From Methanothermobacter sp049720995 (lineage in GTDB: Archaea > Methanobacteriota > Methanobacteria > Methanobacteriales > Methanothermobacteraceae), in contig NZ_JBNASF010000001.1 of NCBI RefSeq assembly GCF_049720995.1, forward strand, positions 1 to 64,000: DNA of 64,000 bases. The letters run 5' to 3'. The notes beneath the pieces are model-generated. The model was not told where the DNA came from. It did no database searches and saw nothing but the letters and a program-made list of their open reading frames with translations. Within the stretch, counting starts at the first letter, position 1, and each line of letters starts with the position of its first letter. The position numbers and the translations under genes are program-made. Positions 15,701 through 24,741 of this stretch are shown in pieces.

Positions 15701-17553
15701 TTGGTGGGGGAATATGGCCCTGGAACCCTGAGAACAGCTTCTCTCTTACATGTGTCCCGGCATGATCCGCACTTGAGACACCTCTCCTGATCTATAACAT
15801 GCACCCTATCCTTTGAACCTTCAATGGCATCTGCCGGACATGTCTTCAGGCAGGCCAGGCAGCCGTCACATTTTTCTGGATCTATGAAGTAGTGCATGAG
15901 CTTGCTGCATGATGCTGCAGTGCATTTTCCGTTTATGTGGTCCCGGTATTCGTTTTCAAAGTACCTGAGTGTGGTTAGAACAGGGTTTGGGGATGTCTGG
16001 CCAAGACCGCAGAGGGAGGCTGCCCTGACGGTTTCGGCAATATCCCTGAGAATCTCTGGATCCTCCTCTCTTCCTGAACCCTCAACTATATCATTGAGTA
16101 TCATGAGCATCTGCCTTGTACCCACACGGCACGGGACACACTTTCCACATGATTCACGCTGCGTGAACTCAAGGAAGTACCTTGCAAGCTCAACCATGCA
16201 TGTATGGTCAGATAGGACCACAAGTCCCCCTGAACCCATTATTGCACCGGCAGATGTCAGTGAATCATAGTCTATGCCTGTGTCAACAAGTTCGGCCGGG
16301 AGGCATCCCCCTGATGGTCCTCCTATCTGGACGGCCTTGAGCTCTCCGTCCCTTACACCTCCACCAATATCATGGATGACCTCCCTCAGGCTTGTGCCCA
16401 GTGGAACCTCTATGAGGCCAGTTCTCCTCACATCCCCCACAAGGGAGAACGTCTTGGTCCCTGGACTCCCCTCCGTCCCCAGGGTGTTGAAGTACTCCGG
16501 ACCATGCTGTATTATCATTGAAACAGCTGCAAGTGTCTCCACATTGTTTATAACCGTTGGCCTCCCCCACAGGCCGCTTGTTGTTGGGAATGGTGGTCTG
16601 GTACGGGGCATCCCCCTTTTACCCTCAATGGATGCTATGAGGGCTGTTTCCTCTCCACATACAAATGCCCCTGCCCCCTCCTTTATCCTTATATTAAGGC
16701 TGAACCCCGAGTCAAGGATGTCCTCCCCGAGGAGTCCAAGATCCCGGAGATCAGATATTGCTGTTCTGAGTCTTTCAAGGGCAAGGGGGTACTCTGCCCT
16801 GCAGTAGATGTAGGCCTCCTCTGCACCCACAGCATATGATGCTATAAGTATCCCTTCAAGGAGGGAGTGGGGGTCCCCCTCTATGAGTGAACGGTTCATG
16901 AAGGCACCCGGGTCACCCTCGTCGGCGTTGCATACCAGGTACTTCACATCGGATTCCTCCTGTCGGCAGAGGCTCCACTTGAGCCAGGTGGGGAATCCTG
17001 CCCCCCCACGACCCCTGAGCCCTGAAACCCTAACCTCTTCAATGATATCCTCAGGTTTCATCTCCAGTGCCCTGAGTAGCCCCCTGTATCCCCCTGTTGC
17101 CAGGTAATGGCTGATGTTCTCGGGGTCTATGAGGCCACATCTTCTGAGTATCCTCCTTGACTGTTTCTCCATGAAGTCAATGCTGTAGGATGGTTCAAAT
17201 GAGTCGCCACTGAAGGCCACATCAACAGAACCAATGGCTGAGGATTCCTCACCATCAGCGAGTTCCTGAATTATCCTCCTTGCGAGTCTCCTGTTCACGG
17301 GTCCGTAGATGGCACCATGGGTATTCCCTTTGAATACAGTAACCATGGGTTCGGCGTAGCAGAGGCCCATGCATCCGGTGTGTACAATGCGGCATTCAAC
17401 TGAGAGTTCAGAAGCCCTCTCAAGCAATACCTTCTCTATTTCATGAGCCCCCGCAGATCTTCCGCAGGTTGCTGAACCCAGGAATATCACCGGTCCGTGC
17501 CGGAAGAGGGACATGTATTCATCCAGTGCGTTTCCTGCAATATCTTCAAACAT
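15691..17553 (-). CDS. NuoF/HydB-like flavin and iron-sulfur subunit
   Basis: About 620 residues. The N-terminal thioredoxin-like [2Fe-2S] domain (about 20-110, with CMGLC) is followed by the FMN/NAD(P)H domain (GRGGAGFPTWLKW, NADEGDPGAFMNR, GAGAFVCGEETALI). Next come the N3-type cluster ESCGKCVPCRVG and two C-terminal ferredoxin motifs (CDGCLACLKTCP and CLKCGSCRDTC). The extra C-terminal ferredoxin domain is the layout of HydB/HndC/HylB in electron-bifurcating enzymes. It should oxidise or reduce NAD(P)H together with the NuoE-like protein encoded just upstream and the formate dehydrogenase alpha chain. I prefer the ATG at 17553 over the GTG at 17562. Confidence 0.9.
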   Translation of the reverse strand: MFEDIAGNALDEYMSLFRHGPVIFLGSATCGRSAGAHEIEKVLLERASELSVECRIVHTGCMGLCYAEPMVTVFKGNTHGAIYGPVNRRLARRIIQELADGEESSAIGSVDVAFSGDSFEPSYSIDFMEKQSRRILRRCGLIDPENISHYLATGGYRGLLRALEMKPEDIIEEVRVSGLRGRGGAGFPTWLKWSLCRQEESDVKYLVCNADEGDPGAFMNRSLIEGDPHSLLEGILIASYAVGAEEAYIYCRAEYPLALERLRTAISDLRDLGLLGEDILDSGFSLNIRIKEGAGAFVCGEETALIASIEGKRGMPRTRPPFPTTSGLWGRPTVINNVETLAAVSMIIQHGPEYFNTLGTEGSPGTKTFSLVGDVRRTGLIEVPLGTSLREVIHDIGGGVRDGELKAVQIGGPSGGCLPAELVDTGIDYDSLTSAGAIMGSGGLVVLSDHTCMVELARYFLEFTQRESCGKCVPCRVGTRQMLMILNDIVEGSGREEDPEILRDIAETVRAASLCGLGQTSPNPVLTTLRYFENEYRDHINGKCTAASCSKLMHYFIDPEKCDGCLACLKTCPADAIEGSKDRVHVIDQERCLKCGSCRDTCKREAVLRVPGPYSPTNQD

Positions 17554-17563
17554 TCCAGACACT

Positions 17564-18013
17564 CTAAGACTTTTTTGGGAAAATTTTACTTACCCTAGAC
17601 GGCTTTATGCGCGATACAACCTCATCGTTCACCATGGCGCATGGAGCCAGGGAGCAGCATCCGATGCATCCCACCGATTCCAGGGAGTACTCCATATCCT
17701 CTGTAACGTCTCCCTCACCAATGCCCAGGTGCCTTTCAAGGGCATCCAGAACCTGTTCAGCCCCACTTACATGGCATGCTGTTCCTGTGCAGACCATTAT
17801 GTGCTTCCTTCCCCTTGGTTTGAACCTGAACTGGGCATAAAAGGTTGCAACCCCATATACATGCGTTTTACTGACCCCTGTGAAACCAGCGACCTCCTCC
17901 AGTGCATGCTCCGGCAGATAGCCGTATTCATCCTGGATATCCTGGAGGATGGGTATTATCTCTGAGCCATGGCCAGTGTAACCAGAAAATATCCTCTTCA
18001 ATTTCTTATCCAT
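17564..18013 (-). CDS. NuoE/HydC-like [2Fe-2S] subunit
   Basis: The 149-residue protein matches the 24-kDa subunit of complex I. It has an N-terminal helical bundle (EIIPILQDIQDEYGYLP, VSKTHVYGVATFY) and a thioredoxin-like domain with the four cluster cysteines in CTGTACH and SVGCIGCC. It forms a unit with the NuoF-like protein, whose gene follows within about ten bases. A GGAGGTTTC site precedes the ATG. It starts the minus-strand transcript in the region shared with fdhD. Confidence 0.92.
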   Translation of the reverse strand: MDKKLKRIFSGYTGHGSEIIPILQDIQDEYGYLPEHALEEVAGFTGVSKTHVYGVATFYAQFRFKPRGRKHIMVCTGTACHVSGAEQVLDALERHLGIGEGDVTEDMEYSLESVGCIGCCSLAPCAMVNDEVVSRIKPSRVSKIFPKKS

Positions 18014-18030
18014 CAGAAACCTCCACTTAA

Positions 18031-18115
18031 ATGTGAGATTTTGGTGTCACATTCATATTAATTAGGATGAATGATTAAACATCTGTTTAACTGTTAAACC
18101 AGGGAGAATATATGT
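18031..18115. promoter_or_regulatory. Divergent nuoE-like/fdhD control region with two inverted repeats
   Basis: Between the two divergent genes lie ATGTGA-N10-TCACAT (18031-18036 with 18047-18052) and a perfect palindrome GTTTAAC-T-GTTAAAC (18085-18099). The latter stands directly upstream of the fdhD TATA box (GAATATATGT, 18106-18115). ATGTG arms resemble those of the fwd palindrome. These are operator candidates seen by eye only. Confidence 0.45.
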
Positions 18116-18139
18116 TTTTAGATGAGAGGTGGTGGATGA

Positions 18140-18889
18140 ATGTCACTTTACAGAGAGGTTGAGGCATTCCGTGTGGATGATAAGATGCGGAGGGTCCCTG
18201 AAAGAATTGTGAATGACCTTGAGGTGCGTATCAGGATAAATGGGGGCCTGGAGCAGCGCTTCACTGCAAGTCCCGCTGCACTTAAGGAATTTGCAACAGG
18301 CTACCTTCTTGGGGAGGGACTCGTGGACTCGGTGGATGATATAGTATCCATGGATATCACAGATAACCTCATCGAAGTTGAGATGGAATCAGAGGCTCTT
18401 GAGATAAGGCGTGAGCTTGTTATGGGCTCTGATTGTTTCGGTGGATGGAGGCAGAGGGTTGAGATGGTGGAACCAGTTGACTCAGACTTCAGGGTGAGGG
18501 CTGAGGATATATTCGATGCATTCAGGCGCATGGTGAAGTCAGCGACCGTGTGGAGGATGACTGGAGGTACACATGTTGCCGCCCTTGTGACCGGCGATGA
18601 ATTCAGGGTTTTTGAGGATGTTAGCAGGCACGTGGCGGTTGATAAGGCCCTGGGCTCCGGTTCCATGGACGGTGTTAATTTCTCCAGGAGCTTCATGGTC
18701 TACAGTGGCAGGATGCCCGCGGACATGCTGATAAAGGTGGTGCGTGCGGGGGTGCCCATCATAGCATCAAATGCAGCCCCAACATCATCAGGGTATGAAG
18801 CTGCAAGGAGTACCGGTCTTACAATGCTTGGATTTGTCAGGGGCAGGAGGTTCAACATATACAGCCACCCTGAGAGGATAATACTTTAA
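18140..18889 (+). CDS. fdhD: FdhD sulfur carrier for formate dehydrogenase
   Basis: FdhD transfers sulfur from a cysteine desulfurase to the molybdopterin-bound metal and is required for formate dehydrogenase activity. The 249-residue product shows the family pattern: FATGYLLGEGLV, TGGTHVAALV, EDVSRHVAVDKALG, YSGRMPADMLIKVVRAGVPIIASNAAPT. Only one cysteine (GSDCFGG) is present where E. coli FdhD has CxxC. The presence of fdhD supports the view that the alpha chain at 11360-14014 is a true formate dehydrogenase. Confidence 0.93.
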   Translation: MSLYREVEAFRVDDKMRRVPERIVNDLEVRIRINGGLEQRFTASPAALKEFATGYLLGEGLVDSVDDIVSMDITDNLIEVEMESEALEIRRELVMGSDCFGGWRQRVEMVEPVDSDFRVRAEDIFDAFRRMVKSATVWRMTGGTHVAALVTGDEFRVFEDVSRHVAVDKALGSGSMDGVNFSRSFMVYSGRMPADMLIKVVRAGVPIIASNAAPTSSGYEAARSTGLTMLGFVRGRRFNIYSHPERIIL

Positions 18890-18937
18890 TTGTCGCTAAT
18901 TCTGAGAATTTCAGGTGGGTCATCATAACACAGATTT

Positions 18938-19522
18938 TTATTCAAAAACGTTGTGCCTCTCGTTGAGGTCCTCCTCCCTCTTATCCATCCGGTGCATGAG
19001 TTCAGCTATGAGGCCGTCAAGGAACACGAGGGCCGATATCTCAAATAGTGTGCCTAGAGGTGTCCTTGAGTGGTGGTTGCCCCTTATCTGCCTCTTCATG
19101 TAATTTTTCTCACCATCGATCTTTGTCCTGCCCCTCACGGTTACAGTGAGGTCAGCCATCCCTCCAAGTTCTGATTCTGGATGTGAGGTTACAGCAACAA
19201 CCCTGGCCCCCCTTTCCCTGGCTATCCTGGCAGCGTTGACTATGTAGCTTGTCCTTCCTGAACCTGATATTGCAATTAGCGCATCACCCTCATTTATGGC
19301 GGGTGTTATTGTCTCACCCACCACGAAGACATTTATCTCAAGGTGCATGAGTCTCATGGCGAAGGCCTTTGCAACCAGCCCTGACCTCCCCAGTCCAAGC
19401 AAGAAGACGTTTCCTGCGGATGTGATGGTGTCTATAAATCTGTCAACTGTTTCAGCGTCAATCTCCCTTTCCATCTTCTCCAGATTATCCAATATATCCC
19501 TGATGGCCTCTCTCATTATCAT
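18938..19522 (-). CDS. hxlB: 6-phospho-3-hexuloisomerase (SIS domain)
   Basis: The 194-residue SIS-domain protein carries FLLGLGRSGLVAKAFAMRLMHL and the sugar-phosphate site ISGSGRTSYIVNAA, and ends in a conserved TPLGTLFEISALVFLDGLIAELM. These are hallmarks of 6-phospho-3-hexuloisomerase, which interconverts hexulose 6-phosphate and fructose 6-phosphate. In archaea lacking the oxidative pentose pathway it acts with hexulose-phosphate synthase in reverse to make ribulose 5-phosphate, with formaldehyde as the other product. AGGTG precedes the ATG. The synthase gene is not in this window. Confidence 0.9.
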   Translation of the reverse strand: MIMREAIRDILDNLEKMEREIDAETVDRFIDTITSAGNVFLLGLGRSGLVAKAFAMRLMHLEINVFVVGETITPAINEGDALIAISGSGRTSYIVNAARIARERGARVVAVTSHPESELGGMADLTVTVRGRTKIDGEKNYMKRQIRGNHHSRTPLGTLFEISALVFLDGLIAELMHRMDKREEDLNERHNVFE

Positions 19523-19559
19523 TGCAACACCTGTAATCTAATATACGGGTCATGAGATA

Positions 19560-19609
19560 TAAGAGTAAAAATTCCTATGTTGACTAAGAGTAAAAATATC
19601 CTATGTTGA
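19560..19609. repeat. Two tandem 25-bp repeats between hxlB and the regulator gene
   Basis: The motif TAAGAGTAAAAAT followed by CCTATGTTGA occurs at 19560-19583 and 19585-19609, differing by one inserted base. It sits in the 156-bp divergent gap upstream of both genes, so it could be a double binding site for the LysR/ModE-like protein encoded to the right. Confidence 0.6.
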
Positions 19610-19678
19610 GCTCCATCTGATAATTCCATTACTTAGTCATATAGCAAAAATAAATCTGACCCAGAGAAAGGTGTCCCC

Positions 19679-20533
19679 ATGGATATTGAACCCCTCCCTG
19701 GAATGAAGATCAACGGCCATGAAATGGATAACAGATTCCTTGAGACCCTCCGGGTAATCGGGGAAACCTTCTCCCAGAGAAAGGCCGCCCGTATACTGGG
19801 TGTTTCGCCACAAGTATTAAACAGGCGAATTCTAAGGGCAGAATCTCTCCTGGGGGTTAAACTCGTAAAAAGCGGTGGAGCAGGATCTGAACTCACACCT
19901 GAGGGTATGGAGATCCTCAGAACCTACATGCGCCACCTGAAAGTCCTCAGTGGTTCAGGCAGGCTCATGATTGCCGCGGGTTATGTCTCATCAAACCTTG
20001 CCGAGGTCCTCATTGATAGGTCCGGAGTGGAGGCATCCCTGTTTTCATGCTGTGGTGATGACCTCTTCCACCTTGCAGAAGGAAGCATGCTGGATATGAT
20101 CTTCCTTGACGATCCCCTGCAGGCCTACCAGAGGGACCTCGATTTCCTCCCGGTTGCATATGACCACCTGGTGCTTGTGGGTGGTGATGCAATGACCATG
20201 AGAGAACTTGATGGCTCATCATTCGTTGGCGTTGAAGGTTCAGCCCAGAGGCTGGCCTGGGAGGTGCTCTCAGATTCCGGTGTCAGCTTTGAAGTTGTAA
20301 GGGAGGTCCGATCACCATACCATGCCCACAGGATAGTCAGGAGCGACCCGGAACTCATGACATTCCTCAGTGCAAGCCAGTTCAGTGGCTCTGAAATCCT
20401 CAAGAATGAGACCCGGCATGTTATAAGTGCCGTGGTCTGCCGGCAGAGTGAAGGAGTTGAGGAATTCATGCATTTCATAAGGGGGGAGGGCCAGGAGGCC
20501 GTTGTGGAGGGGGGTTTTGAACCTCTTCACTGA
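19679..20533 (+). CDS. LysR/ModE-type transcriptional regulator
   Basis: The 284-residue protein has an N-terminal winged helix (FSQRKAARILGVSPQVLNRRI, then LTPEGMEILRTYMRHL), followed from about residue 95 by a periplasmic-binding-protein-like effector domain. Archaeal proteins of this layout are LysR-like or ModE-like and often sense oxyanions. Its place beside the fwd, fdh, moa and mob genes makes molybdate or tungstate, or formate, plausible effectors, but that is inference from location. AAGGTG precedes the ATG. It is divergent from hxlB, with a duplicated motif between them. Confidence 0.8.
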   Translation: MDIEPLPGMKINGHEMDNRFLETLRVIGETFSQRKAARILGVSPQVLNRRILRAESLLGVKLVKSGGAGSELTPEGMEILRTYMRHLKVLSGSGRLMIAAGYVSSNLAEVLIDRSGVEASLFSCCGDDLFHLAEGSMLDMIFLDDPLQAYQRDLDFLPVAYDHLVLVGGDAMTMRELDGSSFVGVEGSAQRLAWEVLSDSGVSFEVVREVRSPYHAHRIVRSDPELMTFLSASQFSGSEILKNETRHVISAVVCRQSEGVEEFMHFIRGEGQEAVVEGGFEPLH

Positions 20534-20600
20534 TCTGTTTAACGAATAATCAATGATGTTATAAGTCGCCGTGGCAGAGTTAATTTATTCAGGTGATGCC

Positions 20601-21530
20601 ATGAATGAAGACAGAGACCTTCTTGCTGTTGGACATACCGCCTTTGACTACATAATACAGCTTGACAAATTTCCCGAACCCAACTCATCAACAGCCATAA
20701 GGAGGATGAGGAACCTCCATGGTGGAGCGGCCGCCAACGTCGCCCTGGTGGGGTCAAATCTGGGGCTTAGAACATCACTTGTATCAGCCGTTGGCGGCGA
20801 CTTTGAGGGATCAGAGTACAGGAGGCTCCTTGAGGCCAGCGGCATAGATATAAGCTCCATGATTGTTGTATCCTCGGAAACAACACCCACTGCCTTTGTG
20901 ATGACGGATGCCGATCACAACCAGATAAGCTACTTCTACTGGGGTGCAGCCGGGCACTTCAGGGAAAGCGATATCCCCCAGAGGGCCATAGAATCCGCCA
21001 GGGCCGTCCACCTTGCAACTGGAGACCCCTCCTTTAACTGCAGATGCGGTGAATTCGCAAGGTCGCTGGGAAAGATCATATCATTTGATCCGGGACAGGA
21101 TCTCCACATGTACTCCAGGAGCCAGCTCAAGAGGGCTGTGGGAGTATGCGACATCCTCTTCGGCAACCACCACGAGATAGACCGCATATGCTCCAGACTG
21201 GAGGTTGATATTGGGGGCCTCAGAGACATTGGCCCGGATGTTGTGGTTAAGACCTACGGCAGGGATGGAAGTGTTATCTATGCCGATGATGTGATGGAAA
21301 TCGATGCAATACCCAGGGAGGCTGTGGATCCCACAGGGGCCGGTGACTCCTACAGGGCAGGGTTCATGAGGGCGTATCTTGCCGGTGCCGATCTCATGAA
21401 CTGTGGAAGGTTCGCATCGGCGGTTGCATCGTTCATAGTCGAGGAGGAGGGGACCCAGACAAACATTCCAGATCTTGAAACTGCTTTGAGACGCTTTGAA
21501 AGGCACTGGGGCTATGAACCCCCCATATAA
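20601..21530 (+). CDS. PfkB-family nucleoside kinase
   Basis: The start at 20601 (MNEDRDLLAVGHTAFDY) lies behind AGGTGATGCC and gives 309 residues. The protein is a ribokinase-fold kinase. N-terminal GGAAANVALVGSNLG and C-terminal DPTGAGDSYRAGFMRAYL are the two PfkB signatures, the latter with the catalytic aspartate. It resembles the Methanocaldococcus nucleoside kinase MJ0406 as I remember it (GHTA.DYII, KFPEPN, WGAA), so phosphorylation of nucleosides such as guanosine, inosine or cytidine is likelier than fructose 6-phosphate. Substrate needs testing. Confidence 0.85.
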   Translation: MNEDRDLLAVGHTAFDYIIQLDKFPEPNSSTAIRRMRNLHGGAAANVALVGSNLGLRTSLVSAVGGDFEGSEYRRLLEASGIDISSMIVVSSETTPTAFVMTDADHNQISYFYWGAAGHFRESDIPQRAIESARAVHLATGDPSFNCRCGEFARSLGKIISFDPGQDLHMYSRSQLKRAVGVCDILFGNHHEIDRICSRLEVDIGGLRDIGPDVVVKTYGRDGSVIYADDVMEIDAIPREAVDPTGAGDSYRAGFMRAYLAGADLMNCGRFASAVASFIVEEEGTQTNIPDLETALRRFERHWGYEPPI

Positions 21531-21754
21531 TTAGCAGACCATGACCCTCATTGGTTCAGATAAAGTATGAATGTTCTCATATCCAGGAAAATGAAGGACC
21601 CGTGACATCAGAGGCCATGAATTTTTATTAAGGAGATTAAAACCCCATAGTTTTTATAACTGGATTGGACCAATATAAGATGCGCATGAATCTCATTCCA
21701 GCTGATCCCGATCATACCCTCACGGGTTAAAGGGTCAAACCAGACGGTGATTGT

Positions 21755-23056
21755 ATGACTCAAATGGATGAAGCTAAAAAAGGTGTTATAACAGAAGAAA
21801 TGAAGGCGGTGGCTGAGGCAGAGAACGTCACCCCAGAATTCATAAGAAGAGGAGTTGCCAGTGGAAGAATAGCCATCCCAAGCAACCTGAACAGGGATGA
21901 TGTTGCCCCAGTCGGTATAGGTGAGGGCTTAAGGACCAAGGTCAACGCCACCATAGGGACATCCACCGACATCGTGGACTTTGAAATGGAGGAGGAAAAG
22001 GCCCGTGTTGCCATTGAAAACAAGGCCGACACACTCATGGAGCTCTCAGTGGGAGGGGACCTGGATGAGATAAGGAGGCGCATCCTGGACCTCTCACCCA
22101 TACCCGTTGGAAGCGTGCCGGTTTATCAGGCGGCCATTGAGACCATAAGGAAGGAGGGCGCTGCTATATACATGGATGAGGACGTCATGTTCAGGGCCAT
22201 TGAGAAGCAGGCAAAGGACGGTATAGATTTCATGGCCATCCACTGCAGTGTCAACAGGGAAACCCTGAGGAGGCTCAAGAGGCAGGGCCGTGAGGGTGGC
22301 CTTGTGAGTAGGGGAGGGGCCTTTGTATCAGCCTGGATGGTTGAAAACGGGCTGGAGAACCCCCTCTATGAGAACTTTGATTACATACTTGAGATAGCCA
22401 AGGAACACGATTTTGTCATGTCAATGGCCAACGCAATGAGGGCTGGTGCCATTGCAGACTCAACCGACCGTGCACAGGTCCAGGAACTCATAGTGCTGGG
22501 TGAACTAATCGACAGGGCCAGGGAGGCAGGTGTCCAGACCATCGTTGAGGGCCCGGGCCACATACCCCTCAATGAGATAAAGGCCAACGTAATACTCCAG
22601 AAGAAACTCTGCCGTGGGGCCCCATTCTACATGCTGGGACCAATAGTCACTGATATAGGGGCCGGCTATGACCACATAGTCTCATCAATAGGCGCCGCTG
22701 CATCTGCGGCAGCAGGTGCAGACTTCATCTGCTATGTTACACCTGCAGAGCACCTTGCACTCCCCTACCCTGACGATGTGAAGGAGGGGGTCATTGCAAC
22801 AAGGATCGGGGCCTACGTGGGTGACATGGCCAAGGGAATCCACAGTGGGGAGAAGGACCTTGAAATGGCCAACGCCCGTAAGAAGCTCAACTGGGAGGCC
22901 CAGTTCGATGCAGCCATGTGTCCTGCAGAGGCAAGGCGTATAAGGGATGAGCGTCCACCTGAGGATCCAGACACCTGCACCATGTGCGGTGAGTACTGCG
23001 CTGTTAAGATTGTCAACGAGTGGCTTGACAGTGCAGATACCAGGATCTTCGACTGA
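21755..23056 (+). CDS. thiC: Phosphomethylpyrimidine synthase ThiC
   Basis: The 433-residue ThiC converts aminoimidazole ribotide to the thiamine pyrimidine by radical SAM chemistry. The family segments are clear: IGTSTDI, DFMAIHCSVN, GGAFVSAWM, EGPGHIPLNEI, and the C-terminal cluster motif CTMCGEYCAVK that binds the [4Fe-4S] cluster. The protein lacks the long N-terminal extension of plant and many bacterial enzymes. The start follows GGTGATTGT. The 224-bp region upstream has a TATA-like stretch near 21650-21660. I see no thi-box RNA element in it. Confidence 0.95.
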   Translation: MTQMDEAKKGVITEEMKAVAEAENVTPEFIRRGVASGRIAIPSNLNRDDVAPVGIGEGLRTKVNATIGTSTDIVDFEMEEEKARVAIENKADTLMELSVGGDLDEIRRRILDLSPIPVGSVPVYQAAIETIRKEGAAIYMDEDVMFRAIEKQAKDGIDFMAIHCSVNRETLRRLKRQGREGGLVSRGGAFVSAWMVENGLENPLYENFDYILEIAKEHDFVMSMANAMRAGAIADSTDRAQVQELIVLGELIDRAREAGVQTIVEGPGHIPLNEIKANVILQKKLCRGAPFYMLGPIVTDIGAGYDHIVSSIGAAASAAAGADFICYVTPAEHLALPYPDDVKEGVIATRIGAYVGDMAKGIHSGEKDLEMANARKKLNWEAQFDAAMCPAEARRIRDERPPEDPDTCTMCGEYCAVKIVNEWLDSADTRIFD

Positions 23057-23151
23057 ATCCCACTCATTTTTTAGAGAAGAATTAATATATTTTGAAGTTC
23101 ACACACTTTTTTAATGCACTGATTCTATCACGCTTTTTACAGGTGATCTGC

Positions 23152-24726
23152 TTGAAGCACTGGATTGAAAGGATAGCCGATGAACTTAAGGAGAGGGATG
23201 TTGATGAGCACGTTGTTGCAAGCGGAACATCCATATCAGGCTCAATACACATAGGGAACTCCTGTGATGTTTTCATAGCAAGCTCAATATCAAAGACACT
23301 TAAAGAGGATGGGTTCAGATCAAGGACCGTCTGGATAGCAGACGACCATGACCCCCTCAGAAAGGTCCCCTATCCACTCCCAAAAAGTTACGAGAAGTAC
23401 CTGGGAGTGCCCTATTCCATGATCCCCTGCCCTGAGGGCTGCTGCGAGAGTTTCGTTGAACACTTCCAGAGACCCTTCCTGGATGCCCTTGAAAGGTTCA
23501 GGATAAGGGTTGAGCACCACTCAGGGGCCCGGATGTACACCGAGGGAGTCTACAATGACTACATAAGAACATCCCTAAGGAGGGCCGGTGAGATAAGGGA
23601 GATATTCAACAGGTTCAGGGAAAGGCCCCTGAGGGATGACTGGCTTCCATACAACCCCATCTGTGAGAGGTGCGGCCGTGTGAACACCACCGAGGCATAT
23701 GATTTCAGCGGGGACACAGTGAGGTACCGCTGTGAATGTGGATTCGATGGGGAGATGGACATAAAGTCAGGGCTAGGTAAACTCACCTGGAGGGTTGAGT
23801 GGGCCGCAAGGTGGAAGATCCTTGGCGTCACCTGCGAACCCTTCGGTAAGGACCATGCCGCAAGCGGCGGCTCATATGACGTGAGCAGCATAATCTCAGA
23901 GGAGATATTTGATTACCCGGCCCCCTACCCGGTCCCCTATGAGTGGATAACCCTCAGGGGGGAGGCAATGTCCAAGTCCAGGGGCGTATTCTTCACACCA
24001 GGCCAGTGGCTTGAGATAGGACCCCCTGAGAGCCTCAATTACTTCATATTCCGTAGTAAGCCCATGAAACATAAGGACTTCAACCCTGACATGCCATTCC
24101 TGGATCTCATGGACCAGTTTGATCGTACAGAGAGGATCTACTATGGTATGGAGGATGCTGCCTCAGAGAAGGAGGAGCAGAAGCTCAAGAGGATCTACCG
24201 GGTCTCAATGATAGACTACCTCGATCTTCCTCTGAGGCCATCCTACCGCTTCATGACCGTGGCCTACCAGATCGCCGGGGACGACCTTGAAAGGCTCTAC
24301 AGTATCCTGAAAAGGAACTCACAGCTTCCAGATGAGTTCATGGAAAAAGAACTTGAGGATTTAACAGACAAACAGTTAAATCAGCTACAGGAAAGGGTTG
24401 AAAATGTTAAAAACTGGCTCAGACTCTATGGCCCGGACTTCGTGAAGTTCCATGTCCAGGATGAACTTCCACAGGTTGAACTCTCAGAGCCCCAGAGGAA
24501 GTTCCTTGAGGAGCTTGCAGACATCCTTGAGTCAGGGGATATGAGCCCAGAGGAGCTCCACGATGAAATGTACAGCATACTGAGGAAGCACGGGCTTAAA
24601 CCCCAAAAGGCATTCCAGGCTATATATAAGGTTCTGATAGGTAAGAAGATGGGTCCAAGGGCCGCATCATTCCTTCTTTCACTTGAAAGGGACTTCGTTG
24701 TAAAAAGGCTCCGCTTAAAGGCCTGA
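23152..24726 (+). CDS. lysS: Class I lysyl-tRNA synthetase
   Basis: This is the archaeal class I LysRS, not the class II enzyme of most bacteria. It has the HIGH-like motif GSIHIGNS, a zinc-binding pair (CERCGRVN, CECG), and the KMSKS-like EAMSKSRGVF. The frame is open further upstream, but AGGTGATC at 23141-23148 points to the TTG at 23152 (MKHWIERIADEL), giving 524 residues. A TATA-like stretch (AATTAATATATTTTG) lies at about 23081-23095. The C-terminal about 170 residues are the helical anticodon-binding domain. Confidence 0.96.
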   Translation: MKHWIERIADELKERDVDEHVVASGTSISGSIHIGNSCDVFIASSISKTLKEDGFRSRTVWIADDHDPLRKVPYPLPKSYEKYLGVPYSMIPCPEGCCESFVEHFQRPFLDALERFRIRVEHHSGARMYTEGVYNDYIRTSLRRAGEIREIFNRFRERPLRDDWLPYNPICERCGRVNTTEAYDFSGDTVRYRCECGFDGEMDIKSGLGKLTWRVEWAARWKILGVTCEPFGKDHAASGGSYDVSSIISEEIFDYPAPYPVPYEWITLRGEAMSKSRGVFFTPGQWLEIGPPESLNYFIFRSKPMKHKDFNPDMPFLDLMDQFDRTERIYYGMEDAASEKEEQKLKRIYRVSMIDYLDLPLRPSYRFMTVAYQIAGDDLERLYSILKRNSQLPDEFMEKELEDLTDKQLNQLQERVENVKNWLRLYGPDFVKFHVQDELPQVELSEPQRKFLEELADILESGDMSPEELHDEMYSILRKHGLKPQKAFQAIYKVLIGKKMGPRAASFLLSLERDFVVKRLRLKA

Positions 24727-24741
24727 AATGAGGATGGTTAG

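Noticed and set aside
21531..21754. Possible TPP riboswitch before thiC
   Set aside because: No CUGAGA-type conserved core or paired arms could be found; only a TATA-like element and a ribosome site are visible.
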